NCBI GenBank assembly: GCA_039198065.1
Contig: JBCCTU010000001.1
Coordinates: 186,001-250,000 of the forward strand
Source of the DNA: CALHVX01 sp039198065
GTDB lineage: Bacteria; Pseudomonadota; Gammaproteobacteria; Pseudomonadales; Azotimanducaceae
Reading direction: 5' to 3'
DNA length: 64,000 nt
Shown: positions 1 to 8,528 of the stretch, piece by piece
How the letters are laid out: the number at the start of each line of letters is the position of its first letter
Numbering within the stretch: position 1 is the first letter of the stretch
Notes under the pieces: generated by a model
Told to the model about the DNA's origin: nothing
Database searches by the model: none
The model's input: the letters and a program-made list of their open reading frames with translations, nothing else
Translations under genes and position numbers: made by a program

Positions 1-492
1 CCGGCACCACCGGACGTACCGGCACTTATGGAAACCAAGGCCGGGCAGCCCTTGAACGCCCGAGACCAGCTGATCATGCATCGCCAGGATCCGGCCTGTG
101 CAGCGTGCCACGTGCGCATGGATCCCCTTGGCCTGGCGCTGGAAAACTACGATGCCATTGGCGCTTTTAGACTCAAGGACGCCGGCCAGCTGATCGACGC
201 CAGCGCAGAGCTTCCGGACGGCTCACGCTTTCACGGACTTCCCGGGCTCAAGGAGGTACTGCTGGCGCGCAAAGATCAGTTCACCCACGCGCTCACGGAA
301 CAGCTGATGATTTATGCACTGGGTCGAGGACTCGAGGCTCAGGATCAACCCTGGGTGCGGCGCATCGCTGAACGCACCGCCAAAGACGGCTACGAAATGC
401 ACAGCATCCTGCTTGGGATCATCGAAAGCTATCCATTTAAGCACCGTCGCAGCGCAGGCGCGGATGACACGCCTCTGGGAGCTTCGGAATGA
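1..492 (+). CDS. C-terminal part of a DUF1588/DUF1585 secreted protein (5' end outside window)
   Basis: The reading frame is open from base 1, so the gene begins before the window. The visible 163 residues contain a CxxCH motif (CAACH, residues 33-37 of the visible part) followed by an RMDPLGLALENYD-type segment, the hallmark of DUF1588. The tail, about residues 95-150, with ALTEQLMIYALGRG and an aromatic SYPF end, matches DUF1585. These domains form the C-terminus of large 'planctomycete cytochrome c'-like exported proteins whose function is unknown; the CxxCH suggests heme c attachment. The stop overlaps the next start as ATGA, which indicates an operon with the DUF1552 gene. A paralogous domain set occurs near 14.2 kb. 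Family assignment rests on motif recognition. Confidence 0.85.
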   Translation, partial: PAPPDVPALMETKAGQPLNARDQLIMHRQDPACAACHVRMDPLGLALENYDAIGAFRLKDAGQLIDASAELPDGSRFHGLPGLKEVLLARKDQFTHALTEQLMIYALGRGLEAQDQPWVRRIAERTAKDGYEMHSILLGIIESYPFKHRRSAGADDTPLGASE

Positions 493-1847
493 ACCAGAAG
501 ATCCGGGCTCTGTCTTCGCAGCCGGTAAGCCGCCGGTCCCTGCTCCAAGGTGCCGGCGCGTGCATCGCTCTGCCGTTCCTCGAGTCCCTTGCCACGCCAG
601 CGCTCGCAGTCTCACCAGCCGGCCCCCAACGACCCAAACGGTTCAGCCTGATGTATCTGCCCAACGGCATGCGCATGGACCAGTTCAGACCGGCAAGCGC
701 GGGTGCAGACTATCCCATGAGCCCTATCCTTGAAGGACTCGCCCCCTGGAAACAGGCGTTCAGCGTCGTCACCGGGCTTGCACACTACAACGCCCAACCG
801 CTCGGTGATCCCGGTGGCGCGCATGGTCGATCCTGTGCGGCTTATCTCACCGGCGCCCATCCCAAGCCCACGGAAGGATCCGATCTCTACTGCGGCGTGT
901 CTCTCGATCAACAGATCGCGGCCACGCTGGGAGCGACGACACCCTTTCCATCGCTCGAACTCGGCATTGAGCCGTCGAGTCTGCTCGGGAGCTGCGACAT
1001 CGGCTTTAGCTGCACCTACACCAACACGCTGTCGTGGCGCAGCCCGACCCAGGCACTGCCGGTCACGGTCAATCCGCGGGAAGTATTCGAGCGATTGTTC
1101 GGCGACGCCACAGCAACGGATGCCAAGAGTCGGGCGGCGCTGTTCGATCGCCGCGCCAGCATTTTGGATTTCGTATTGCGCGACGCGGAGCGACTGAACC
1201 GCAACCTTGGCAAAGAAGACCGGCCAAAGCTCGACCAGTATCTGACTGCCCTGCGCGAAGTTGAGCAACGCATCCAGCGGCTACGGACCACGACAATCTC
1301 TGGCGACTCGGATGCGCTGGTGCTCCCGGGTACGGTTCCTGAGGACTTTCGCACCCATGTCGAACTCATGATTGATCTGCAGGTGCTGGCCTTCCAGAGC
1401 GACCTCACCCGCGTGTGCACCTTTATGCTCGGGCGCGAACTTTCCAACCGCGCCTATCCAGAAATCGGTGTAACCGACTCGCATCACAGCCTCAGCCATC
1501 ACGGCGGTAACGAGGAGAAGATCGCGAAGCTGGTAAAGATCAGCCGCTTCCATCTGTCGCAGGTCGGCTACCTCATCGATCGACTTCGCGACACGGCCGA
1601 TGGGGACGGCACGCTGCTCGAGTCGACGCTGATACTTGCCGGGTCCAGTCTCGGTGAGTCGAACGATCACGACTGTATGGATCTACCCGCCGTCATCGCT
1701 GGTGCTGATGTAACCGGGAACCAGCACCATCAGCTGCCGAAACACACACCCATGTGCAATCTGATGGTTGGACTGATTCAGCAGTTGGGCATGGAAGCAA
1801 CAACCTTTGGCGACAGCACGGGCAGCGTCACCGGGCTCTCAACGTGA
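489..1847 (+). CDS. DUF1552 family protein, Tat-exported
   Basis: This 452-residue protein starts at an ATG overlapping the previous stop (ATGA). Its N-terminus has a twin-arginine motif (SRRSLLQG, about residues 14-21), a hydrophobic stretch and an ALA-type cleavage site near residue 40, so export by Tat in folded form is likely. The body matches DUF1552, which is routinely encoded next to DUF1592/1588/1585 proteins; the reaction is not known. Conserved-looking features are the YLPNGM segment after the signal, the HHSLSHHGG histidine-rich stretch near residues 335-343 and a SSLGESNDHD segment near residue 390. These could be metal ligands in an alkaline-phosphatase-like fold, but that is inference. 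The function is unknown; the family call is firm. Confidence 0.85.
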   Translation: MNQKIRALSSQPVSRRSLLQGAGACIALPFLESLATPALAVSPAGPQRPKRFSLMYLPNGMRMDQFRPASAGADYPMSPILEGLAPWKQAFSVVTGLAHYNAQPLGDPGGAHGRSCAAYLTGAHPKPTEGSDLYCGVSLDQQIAATLGATTPFPSLELGIEPSSLLGSCDIGFSCTYTNTLSWRSPTQALPVTVNPREVFERLFGDATATDAKSRAALFDRRASILDFVLRDAERLNRNLGKEDRPKLDQYLTALREVEQRIQRLRTTTISGDSDALVLPGTVPEDFRTHVELMIDLQVLAFQSDLTRVCTFMLGRELSNRAYPEIGVTDSHHSLSHHGGNEEKIAKLVKISRFHLSQVGYLIDRLRDTADGDGTLLESTLILAGSSLGESNDHDCMDLPAVIAGADVTGNQHHQLPKHTPMCNLMVGLIQQLGMEATTFGDSTGSVTGLST

Positions 1848-1867
1848 GAAGCCACATGAGAGGCCAT

Positions 1868-3208
1868 ATGAAGGGCCGCATGTTACGTCAGCACATCGTA
1901 GCGCTGGCGATGCTGCTCCTCCCGGGCGTCGCTCACCCGGCCACGGCCGCCATTGACCCCCTGCTTGCGGAGGTTCTCGCTGGCGATCACAGCGCAATCG
2001 AACGTCGCCTGCGCCGCGGTGAAGCCGCGGAGCGCCGACTGCCGGACGGTTCCAAGGTTCTTGCCTGGGCGATCGAACGTCAGGACGCGCGCGCCGTCGC
2101 CCTACTCCTCGCCCACGGCGCACAGATCAACGACGAGGCTCCCCAAGGCAATGCCTTCCGTCCGTTGATCGTCGCCTGCCGATACCCGAGCGATCCCGTC
2201 CTGACGTTGCTGCTGGACGAGAAGCCGTCGATCGACGTGCACGGTCCGGACGGCATACCGGCGCTGTCGCTGTGTGCCGCCTACGCATCCGAGTCCGTCG
2301 TCGCTCGCCTGATTGCGCTGGGCGCCGAGGTGAACGAACAAGATGACAACGGCCAGACACCGCTCATGTGGGCGGCCGCTCATGGGCGCATCGACACCGC
2401 GACACGACTTATCAACGCCGGTGCGAGGCTCGAATCCCAGTCAGCGGGCGGGCTGACGCCGCTCATGTTCGCCGTTAAAAGCGGATCGGCCGACATGGCA
2501 CAAGCGCTTGTCGATGCCGGCGCGAATCCCCGCGTACACCTGGCGGACGGCACCAGCCTGCTGCAGCTTGCGCTGTATCAGGACAACTTCGCTTTTGCCG
2601 AACGACTGCTGAGTTCCCAGAGCGAACTGCATCGTTACGATCTCAACGGTCACAAACCACTGCACGTTGCAGCACGCGCCGGCCATGCGAAACTCGCGGC
2701 GCGCCTGCTCGAGCTCGGCGCAGACATCAACGCCCGCACCGGTAAATCAACAATCCCCTGGCGTTACGAGAGCAACTTCAAAGCCGGGGACTATCAGTTT
2801 CCTGAGCTACCGCCGCTGCTGCTGGCCGCCCAGCAGGGGCACGCCGCAGTTGTTTCCCTGCTCGGTGAACGAGGCGCCGACTTAGACGCGACGGACGACC
2901 GGGGAAACAACGTGGTTCTGACGGCCGCCGCCAGTGGATCGGCGGCGGCACTTGGCGCAGCGCTTGAGCTCGTGCCGCAGGTCGATAAGCAAAACCAACG
3001 CGGCCAGACGGCGCTGCATCGTGTGCTGCAGAGCGCCGAGGGTCGGGCGCTAACCGAATTGCTCGAAGTGCTGGCTCAGCATGGCGCACGGACAGACATC
3101 CCGGACGCCAACGGCAAGTCCGCGGCAGACCTCGCCGCCGCCGAGCACTTTCCCGGGAAGTTGGAGTTTGAGCGCCTGTTTGAAAGAAACCTGAGCGCGG
3201 CTCGATAG
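1868..3208 (+). CDS. secreted ankyrin-repeat protein
   Basis: The protein is about 446 residues if it starts at the ATG at 1868, which has a GAGAGG Shine-Dalgarno sequence a few bases upstream and begins a good signal peptide (hydrophobic LALAMLLLPGVA-like core, cleavage after ATA). In-frame ATGs at 1856 and 1880 are alternatives, and the frame also overlaps the end of the DUF1552 gene. The rest is roughly ten ankyrin repeats with clear G-TPL-A consensus, for example NGQTPLMWAAAHG, GGLTPLMFAVKSG and NGHKPLHVAARAG. Ankyrin arrays bind proteins, so this is likely a periplasmic partner of the preceding exported proteins. The trio DUF1588/1585, DUF1552 and ankyrin looks like one transcription unit. 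Confidence 0.88.
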   Translation: MKGRMLRQHIVALAMLLLPGVAHPATAAIDPLLAEVLAGDHSAIERRLRRGEAAERRLPDGSKVLAWAIERQDARAVALLLAHGAQINDEAPQGNAFRPLIVACRYPSDPVLTLLLDEKPSIDVHGPDGIPALSLCAAYASESVVARLIALGAEVNEQDDNGQTPLMWAAAHGRIDTATRLINAGARLESQSAGGLTPLMFAVKSGSADMAQALVDAGANPRVHLADGTSLLQLALYQDNFAFAERLLSSQSELHRYDLNGHKPLHVAARAGHAKLAARLLELGADINARTGKSTIPWRYESNFKAGDYQFPELPPLLLAAQQGHAAVVSLLGERGADLDATDDRGNNVVLTAAASGSAAALGAALELVPQVDKQNQRGQTALHRVLQSAEGRALTELLEVLAQHGARTDIPDANGKSAADLAAAEHFPGKLEFERLFERNLSAAR

Positions 3209-3327
3209 CGCGAACTAACAGGACCCGCTCGCGGCGGCTCGCATCTACAACGGGAAAGGATTCACGACGTGCAAGTACACGCGTACTCTGCGTCGATGTT
3301 TAAAGGCACACGCAGGTTGGAGAACGA

Positions 3328-3753
3328 ATGAGTGTCAAAGCAGAGTGGGCGAAGCGGCCCTGGTGGCTCAACCTGATCCTGATGTTTTGCTTATTCATGA
3401 CCTTCATCTACAGCGTGTTCGATGTCGTGTTTAAACCGCTGGCGGAGGATGAGGACGTTTGGTTAGGTTTCGTCTTCACCGGCTGGGGCGCGAAGGTGGG
3501 TGGCGTGATCCACTGGTTGATCTACGGCGCGCTCGCCTGGGGAATCTGGTTTATGCGCCCCTGGGCCTGGTGGCTTGGAAGCCTCTACACCACTCAGGTA
3601 GCCATCGCGATGTTTGCCTGGCCGCTGCTGCAGAACGAAGGCCGCGGCGTCATGGTTGCGGCGATCGCGGGGGCGTTGTTCTCCGTGCCCTGCATTGCCT
3701 TCTGGCGGTCACGCGAGCTGTTCAGCGGCACGACGGCTGCTCCGGCCCTCTAG
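3328..3753 (+). CDS. small integral membrane protein, unknown function
   Basis: This 141-residue protein has about four hydrophobic segments (near residues 13-33, 50-70, 73-92 and 100-125) and many tryptophans and no recognised domain. The ATG at 3328 follows a good GGAG ribosome site six bases upstream. The gene is convergent with the TetR gene, and the two stop codons share a CTAG at 3750-3753. It resembles the many uncharacterised small membrane proteins of marine gammaproteobacteria; no function can be given. Confidence 0.7.
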   Translation: MSVKAEWAKRPWWLNLILMFCLFMTFIYSVFDVVFKPLAEDEDVWLGFVFTGWGAKVGGVIHWLIYGALAWGIWFMRPWAWWLGSLYTTQVAIAMFAWPLLQNEGRGVMVAAIAGALFSVPCIAFWRSRELFSGTTAAPAL

Positions 3754-4346
3754 TCCGGTACTAAGGACGTAAAGATCGCATCAAGCACGGCGAGATGCGG
3801 CTCGGCCTCATCGCCCTCGGCAATCGCCAACGCCGCGCGGTCAAACAACGCCGACAGCTGCACGGTGAGTGCGGCGACGGGAAGAGTCTTCAGTTCCCCC
3901 GCTTCCATAGCTTGCTCGAGCCCCAGGCGCAGTGAGTCGGCCGACGTCTCGCGGTCGATGCGGCTGAGCTCGCCGGGGCCGAGCACGACGGGACCATCCA
4001 GCAACATGATCTGAACCCGGCCGCGATCCGCCATGGCCGCAAGAAATCCGCGGCTGCCCTGCTGCAGAGCATCGATCGCGGACGTCGGAGCGTCGGTGGC
4101 GAAGGCCTCAATTTCTTCGGCGACCGCCCGGTACTCCTCAACGACTACAGCCCGGAACAGCGCGACCTTGTCGGCGAAGTGGTGATAGAGCGCACCCCGG
4201 GTGACCCCGGCCGCCTTGACGATCTCCGGCGTCGACGTCTCCGCATAACCCTTTTCGGAAAACAGCGTTCGAGCCGCCGTGAGCAGCGCGGCCCGGGTGG
4301 CGTCGGTTCGTGACCGATTCGTCTGTGTGGTCGATTCTGCTTGCAT
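3750..4346 (-). CDS. TetR/AcrR family transcriptional regulator
   Basis: This is a 198-residue repressor-type protein. The N-terminal 15-65 region is a TetR helix-turn-helix with the diagnostic order AARTLFSEKGY, TSTPEIVKAAGVTRGALYHHFADK. The C-terminal two thirds is a helical ligand-binding domain of the kind with a LLDGP segment. It is transcribed divergently from the VOC-family gene, and the 90 bp between the two start codons hold two inverted repeats (4347-4359 and 4377-4393), the first directly beside its own start codon. Autoregulation and repression of the VOC gene are therefore likely. The ligand cannot be read from sequence. Confidence 0.93.
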   Translation of the reverse strand: MQAESTTQTNRSRTDATRAALLTAARTLFSEKGYAETSTPEIVKAAGVTRGALYHHFADKVALFRAVVVEEYRAVAEEIEAFATDAPTSAIDALQQGSRGFLAAMADRGRVQIMLLDGPVVLGPGELSRIDRETSADSLRLGLEQAMEAGELKTLPVAALTVQLSALFDRAALAIAEGDEAEPHLAVLDAIFTSLVPD

Positions 4347-4359
4347 ACAGGCTGCCTGT
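4347..4359. promoter_or_regulatory. candidate TetR operator 1
   Basis: Inverted repeat ACAGG-CTG-CCTGT directly adjoining the TetR start codon. The left arm lies inside a CATACAG half-site that recurs in operator 2. Its centre is 32 bp, about three helical turns, from the centre of operator 2, so two dimers would sit on the same DNA face. Confidence 0.45.
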
Positions 4360-4376
4360 TTGTTTATAGCCGGCTC

Positions 4377-4393
4377 ACATACAGACTGTATGT
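4377..4393. promoter_or_regulatory. candidate TetR operator 2 (perfect palindrome)
   Basis: Perfect 17-bp inverted repeat ACATACAG-A-CTGTATGT in the divergent gap between the TetR gene and the VOC gene. Length and symmetry are typical of TetR-family operators, and position suits control of both genes. Assignment to this regulator is inference from location. Confidence 0.65.
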
Positions 4394-4435
4394 ATCTTTC
4401 GATCCATGCTCAAGCCACTGCAGGGAGACCCTTCG

Positions 4436-4864
4436 ATGAAATGCACCCAGTACTACCCGGTTATTCAAACGAACGACGTGGCAGCTACCCGTGCGTTCTT
4501 TCTCACTCACTTCCGTTTTCAGCTCAGCTTTGACGCCGACTGGTACTGTCATCTTCAGTCCATGGATGACCCCAACGTAAATCTGGCGATCCTGGACGGC
4601 CACCACGAGACCATTCCCGAGACCAGTCGCGGTCCCACCACAGGCCTGATCCTCAATTTCGAGGTCGAGGATGTAGACCGGGAGTACGCCAGGCTCCAGC
4701 GCGCGGGCGTTCCGATCCTGAAGCCGCTCACTGACGAGGCCTACGGGCAACGACATTTCATCACCCACGACCCGAACGGCGTGTTGATCGACGTAATCAA
4801 GCCGATTCCGCCGGCGGCGGAGTTCGTTGATCAGTACGCGGCAGAGGCACTGCCGGTCAGCTAG
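4436..4864 (+). CDS. VOC-superfamily (glyoxalase/bleomycin-resistance fold) protein
   Basis: The protein is 142 residues from the ATG at 4436, chosen because GGAGA lies seven bases upstream; an in-frame ATG at 4406 lacks such a site. It begins with a YPVIQTNDVAATRAFF segment, the usual first strand and helix of a VOC module, and ends with HFITHDPNGVLIDVIKP, the usual metal-side strand. Members include dioxygenases, glyoxalases and antibiotic-binding proteins, so the substrate is unknown. The divergent TetR gene and the palindromes between them suggest induction by the compound this protein binds or converts. Confidence 0.85.
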   Translation: MKCTQYYPVIQTNDVAATRAFFLTHFRFQLSFDADWYCHLQSMDDPNVNLAILDGHHETIPETSRGPTTGLILNFEVEDVDREYARLQRAGVPILKPLTDEAYGQRHFITHDPNGVLIDVIKPIPPAAEFVDQYAAEALPVS

Positions 4865-4927
4865 CCCGTTCTCGCGGGAGCGCAACCGCTCTGGAGTACC
4901 CGACGGCAGGCGGTAATCCGTTTGCCG

Positions 4928-5524
4928 TCAGCCACTGGCTGGCGTTTGGCGCCTCAACCGACGCCGCAGCACCAGCGCCCAGACGGTGAGCACCAACGCG
5001 ACAAGCAGCCCATATCCCAGCCCCTCGAGCTTGAAGCGCAACGGCATCCCCGTATCGATGTCGTGCCGATGATTCCAGACCTCAACGATCTTGCCCTCAT
5101 CGAAACGGAAAACGTTGATGATCGGCAGATCGTCTCGACCTTTTAGGATACGCCCAAGCTGCGTTGTGGGTTCGTATTGCCAGGTCCATCGCGTTGCTAC
5201 CAGATCTCCGTCCGCAATCTGATAGTCGACCTCCCCCGACATATCGCCGTTAGCCCACCAAAATTCAGCGATCTCGCGCTGCGTACTGGCCGGCTCTAGC
5301 AGCCCTTTATCGTCGCCAATGTCGTGGATTGTGTACTCGGCTGCGAAGTACTGCTCTGCACGGTCAGTGTTGCGGCTGAACCACACGTCATTATAAAAGG
5401 CGAGGGCCTGCGCTTTGTTTCGACGCTCGGTTTCCGTCTCAGCAGCATGTGCCGAAACCGACAGCCCCCAGAAAAAGGCGACGAACAGGGCCAACCCCGT
5501 ATGTGTTGCGCTCCAAGCCGACAT
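4928..5524 (-). CDS. exported NTF2-like (SnoaL-type) protein with C-terminal membrane anchor
   Basis: The 198-residue protein has an N-terminal signal sequence (hydrophobic LALFVAFFWGL core, cleavage near AHA-AE). It is followed by an NTF2/SnoaL cone domain, about residues 35-150, with the WF...YFAAEYTIHD opening and INVFRFDEGKIVEVWNHRH closing motif typical of the family. A C-terminal transmembrane helix (about residues 172-188) ends in an arginine-rich RRRLRR tail, so the domain probably faces the periplasm and is anchored from its C-terminus. SnoaL-like proteins range from polyketide cyclases to small-ligand binders; the role here is not known. Confidence 0.78.
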   Translation of the reverse strand: MSAWSATHTGLALFVAFFWGLSVSAHAAETETERRNKAQALAFYNDVWFSRNTDRAEQYFAAEYTIHDIGDDKGLLEPASTQREIAEFWWANGDMSGEVDYQIADGDLVATRWTWQYEPTTQLGRILKGRDDLPIINVFRFDEGKIVEVWNHRHDIDTGMPLRFKLEGLGYGLLVALVLTVWALVLRRRLRRQTPASG

Positions 5525-5575
5525 ACCACCTCCAATGCGTGACGTATACAGTGCGGAACCTGCATCCTAGCCTCA

Positions 5576-6559
5576 TTGGGCTACCCGGAATCAAGCGCGA
5601 GCAGAAGCTCCAACGGCAGAATCCCACGATTCAGCCTCGAAACAAGAGAACGTACGATTTTCCTTCGCAACATTCGCTACCTTCGCAACCTTCGGAGCCG
5701 GGCGACACTGACGCCGCGCTTCGGTGCCGCCCTGTGCGGTGTTATTGCCACCCTGCAGGGTGTCATCTACCTCGCAGTCGCAGGTGCCCCCAAGCGCTTC
5801 CTTGTGATCAATGTACTGGCCGGGCTCGTTGCGCTGGCGCTGGGATCGATCCACAGCCGCGCAGAGCGTCTCGATGCACCAGCACGAGATGTCTTGCTGC
5901 TGCTACTGGCTCTTTTTTTGCTGGCGACCGCGCTGTTTGGACAGACGATGGCCGGTGCAAGCCGCTGGCTTACCGTGGGCACGTTCGCATTCCAGCCGGC
6001 CTTCCTGGCAGTGCCAATACTCTTAGTCAGCTACGCGAGCTCGCCCAGACCCTGGGCATCGGTCGCGCTCGTGATTGCCGCTACGGCCCTTGCACTACAA
6101 CCCGATCGTTCCATGGCCGGCACTATGACACTCGCTCTGACCGCGCAGGCTCTGTTAAACCCGAGCGGACGCGTTCTCGGCGCGCTCTGCATAAGTGCTG
6201 TTGCGTTCATCGCAACACTCGTGCAGCCGGACGATTTGCCAGCGATGCCATATGTCGAAGACGTGGTGTTCAGTGCCTTCGATGCGAGCCCGCTTCTCGG
6301 GATGAACATAGTCGTCGGGCTGCTGTTGCTGATCGCACCCGGGGCGTGGGGATTCAAGCTTTCGGGGATGCAGCGACTTCCGTGCGTCGTGTTCGCTACT
6401 GTCTGGTTCGGTTTATCGATTGCATCGATCGTCGGTCCGTACCCCACACCGGTACTGGGCTACTCCGGCGCTGCCGTGCTGGGCTACATGCTTAGTGCTG
6501 CCGCACTACCTCCTATAGAGGCAGCGCAGTGCGCTCGCCAAAACAACCAGACCGCTTAG
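5576..6559 (+). CDS. divergent SEDS-like (FtsW/RodA/SpoVE-type) membrane protein
   Basis: Hydrophobic protein of up to 327 residues with about eight to nine membrane segments. Several features align with SEDS peptidoglycan glycosyltransferases: GASRWL followed by FQPA (about residues 127-140; compare GxxRWI...xQPSE), LQPD (174-177; same in FtsW), an extracytoplasmic Pro...YVED-VVF segment whose Asp229 sits where the catalytic Asp of HTDFxF lies, and P-x-LGYSG near 293-298 (compare PFVSYGGSS). It is shorter than FtsW/RodA (about 370-410) and lacks part of the N-terminus and one loop. The only near-terminal start is TTG at 5576, and the first 45 residues are Arg-rich, so the true start may be further in. 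SEDS kinship is inferred from these motifs only. Confidence 0.6.
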   Translation: MGYPESSASRSSNGRIPRFSLETRERTIFLRNIRYLRNLRSRATLTPRFGAALCGVIATLQGVIYLAVAGAPKRFLVINVLAGLVALALGSIHSRAERLDAPARDVLLLLLALFLLATALFGQTMAGASRWLTVGTFAFQPAFLAVPILLVSYASSPRPWASVALVIAATALALQPDRSMAGTMTLALTAQALLNPSGRVLGALCISAVAFIATLVQPDDLPAMPYVEDVVFSAFDASPLLGMNIVVGLLLLIAPGAWGFKLSGMQRLPCVVFATVWFGLSIASIVGPYPTPVLGYSGAAVLGYMLSAAALPPIEAAQCARQNNQTA

Positions 6560-6681
6560 AACAAGAATCAAGCAAAATCAGCACAGCCTGCATGGGAGAG
6601 TTCAACACCACGCCCAACCGCTTTGCCGATCTGAACAACAAGCTATCGGGGATCTAGGAAACCCGTTCCTAAATCTCCGAA

Positions 6682-8517
6682 CTACTCAACTGTCACACTC
6701 TTCGCCAGGTTCCTTGGTTGATCCACATCCGTGCCTTTAAGCACCGCAACGTGATAAGAGAGCAGCTGCAGCGGTACGACGTACACGATCGGCGCAAGCA
6801 GCTTATCGGCCCCCGGCACCTCGATGACCGTAACACCGGCTTCATTCTGGAACGCCGTGCTTTTGTCGGTGAACACGAACAGCTCTCCACCGCGGGCGCG
6901 CACTTCCTGCAGGTTCGACTGCACTTTCTCTAACAGCTCGTCGTTCGGTGCGACAGCGATCACAGGCATCTGATCGTCGACTAGCGCGAGCGGTCCGTGC
7001 TTGAGCTCGCCCGCCGGATAGCCTTCCGCGTGGATGTAGGAAATCTCTTTCAGCTTAAGCGCGCCTTCCATAGCCACCGGGAACATGCTGCCGCGGCCCA
7101 GGAACAATGCGTGGTGCTTGTCGATAAAACGCTCAGCAAGCTTATGAATCTTGTCGTCTAAACCGAGGGCAGCCTCGACCGTTGCTTCGAGTCGGTGGAG
7201 CTGGTGGACCAACTCTGCCTCACGTTCGGGGCCCAGTCCGTTGCGGCGCCCGAGCAGCACCGTGAGAAGCATGAGATCGGTGAGCTGCGCAGTAAACGCC
7301 TTGGTAGACGCAACACCTACCTCGGTCCCGGCCATAATCATCAAAGACAGGTCAGACTCGCGAACCAAAGAGCTAGTGGGCACGTTGCAGATGGTAGCTG
7401 TTGCGAAGAAACCGATATCCTTTGCAATACGCAGCGCTGCCAACGTATCCGCCGTTTCCCCCGACTGTGAAATCGTGACAAACAGGTTGTTCGGCGTTAC
7501 AGCAACCTTCCGGTAGCGGAACTCACTCGCAATTTCTACGGTGCAAGGCAGCCCAGCCAGGTCTTCGATCCAGTAGCGGGCGACGGACGCTGCGTAGAAA
7601 CTCGTTCCGCAGGCGACGATGGTGACCGCCCGCGTTTGGTCAAAGATGGCTGGCGCCTTGATCCCGAAGGCTTGCTCGAGCACCTGGTCTCTGCCGATGC
7701 GCCCCTCCAGGGTGCGATGAATGACCGCCGGCTGCTCGTGGATCTCTTTCTGCATGAAGTGGCGAAAGTTGCCTTTCGATACGTCATCCTGGCCGAGTTC
7801 CAATGCCTGCGGCGTTCGGTGCAGCGCATCACCCTGCGCATCCCAGATCTTTACGTGCTTCTTTGTGACCTCGACCAGATCACCTTCCTCAAGGAAGATG
7901 AATCGGTCGGTGACGGCGCGCAGCGCCAGCACATCGGAGGCGAGAAAGTTTTCTCCGATACCCAATCCAATCACCAACGGGCTACCGGATCGGGTCGCCA
8001 CGATGCGATCGGGTTCATCCAGTGCTATGACTCCAATGCCATACGCACCCTCAAGACGTTGCACCGCTGCGCGGACACCCTCAATGAGCGAGCCGGTCTC
8101 CTGGGTCAGAAGATCAACCAGGTGAGCGACCACTTCCGTATCGGTTTCGCTTTGAAAGCAGTAACCCCGCTGTGAGAGCTCCGCACGAAGTGCTTCGTAG
8201 TTCTCGATGATGCCGTTGTGGACCAACGCAATTCGATCTTTCGACACATGCGGGTGTGCGTTGCTGATGCTGGGAACACCGTGGGTCGCCCAGCGAGTAT
8301 GGGCAATGCCCGTCGTGCCCAGCACGGGTTCCGTATCGATGTCGTCAGCGAGCGCTTGAACCTTGCCAACCTGTCGCCGCGTTTCAATGCGTTCTAGGCC
8401 CGGTGCAATAACCGAGAGTCCCGCCGAGTCGTAACCACGGTACTCAAGGCGACGAAGCCCTTCTAACAGGATGCCGGAGATGTCGCGTTCAGCGACCGCG
8501 CCCACAATGCCACACAT
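6682..8517 (-). CDS. glmS: glutamine--fructose-6-phosphate aminotransferase (isomerizing) GlmS
   Basis: The 611-residue cytoplasmic enzyme converts fructose-6-phosphate and glutamine to glucosamine-6-phosphate, the first step towards UDP-GlcNAc. The start MCGIVG gives the N-terminal nucleophile Cys after Met removal. The glutaminase domain covers about 1-220 (HTRWATHG, HNGIIENY), followed by two SIS sugar-isomerase domains (about 285-420 and 455-600; ACGTSFYAA, SQSGETADT, and the C-terminal PRNLAKSVTVE). It follows glmU by 11 bases, so the two are co-transcribed. No glmS ribozyme-like leader is expected in this class and none was noticed. Confidence 0.98.
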   Translation of the reverse strand: MCGIVGAVAERDISGILLEGLRRLEYRGYDSAGLSVIAPGLERIETRRQVGKVQALADDIDTEPVLGTTGIAHTRWATHGVPSISNAHPHVSKDRIALVHNGIIENYEALRAELSQRGYCFQSETDTEVVAHLVDLLTQETGSLIEGVRAAVQRLEGAYGIGVIALDEPDRIVATRSGSPLVIGLGIGENFLASDVLALRAVTDRFIFLEEGDLVEVTKKHVKIWDAQGDALHRTPQALELGQDDVSKGNFRHFMQKEIHEQPAVIHRTLEGRIGRDQVLEQAFGIKAPAIFDQTRAVTIVACGTSFYAASVARYWIEDLAGLPCTVEIASEFRYRKVAVTPNNLFVTISQSGETADTLAALRIAKDIGFFATATICNVPTSSLVRESDLSLMIMAGTEVGVASTKAFTAQLTDLMLLTVLLGRRNGLGPEREAELVHQLHRLEATVEAALGLDDKIHKLAERFIDKHHALFLGRGSMFPVAMEGALKLKEISYIHAEGYPAGELKHGPLALVDDQMPVIAVAPNDELLEKVQSNLQEVRARGGELFVFTDKSTAFQNEAGVTVIEVPGADKLLAPIVYVVPLQLLSYHVAVLKGTDVDQPRNLAKSVTVE

Positions 8518-8528
8518 GCGCTTTGTCC

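Noticed and set aside
612..1268. 218-codon minus-strand frame
   Set aside because: Antisense to the DUF1552 gene, which has convincing signal and family motifs.
2425..2440. tRNA T-loop-like GCTCGAATCCC
   Set aside because: It is inside the ankyrin gene and no acceptor or anticodon stems can be built around it.
5449..6495. 348-codon open frame on the plus strand
   Set aside because: Out-of-frame shadow of the SEDS-like gene; Arg/Cys-rich product with no hydrophobic segments, while the chosen frame gives clear membrane helices.
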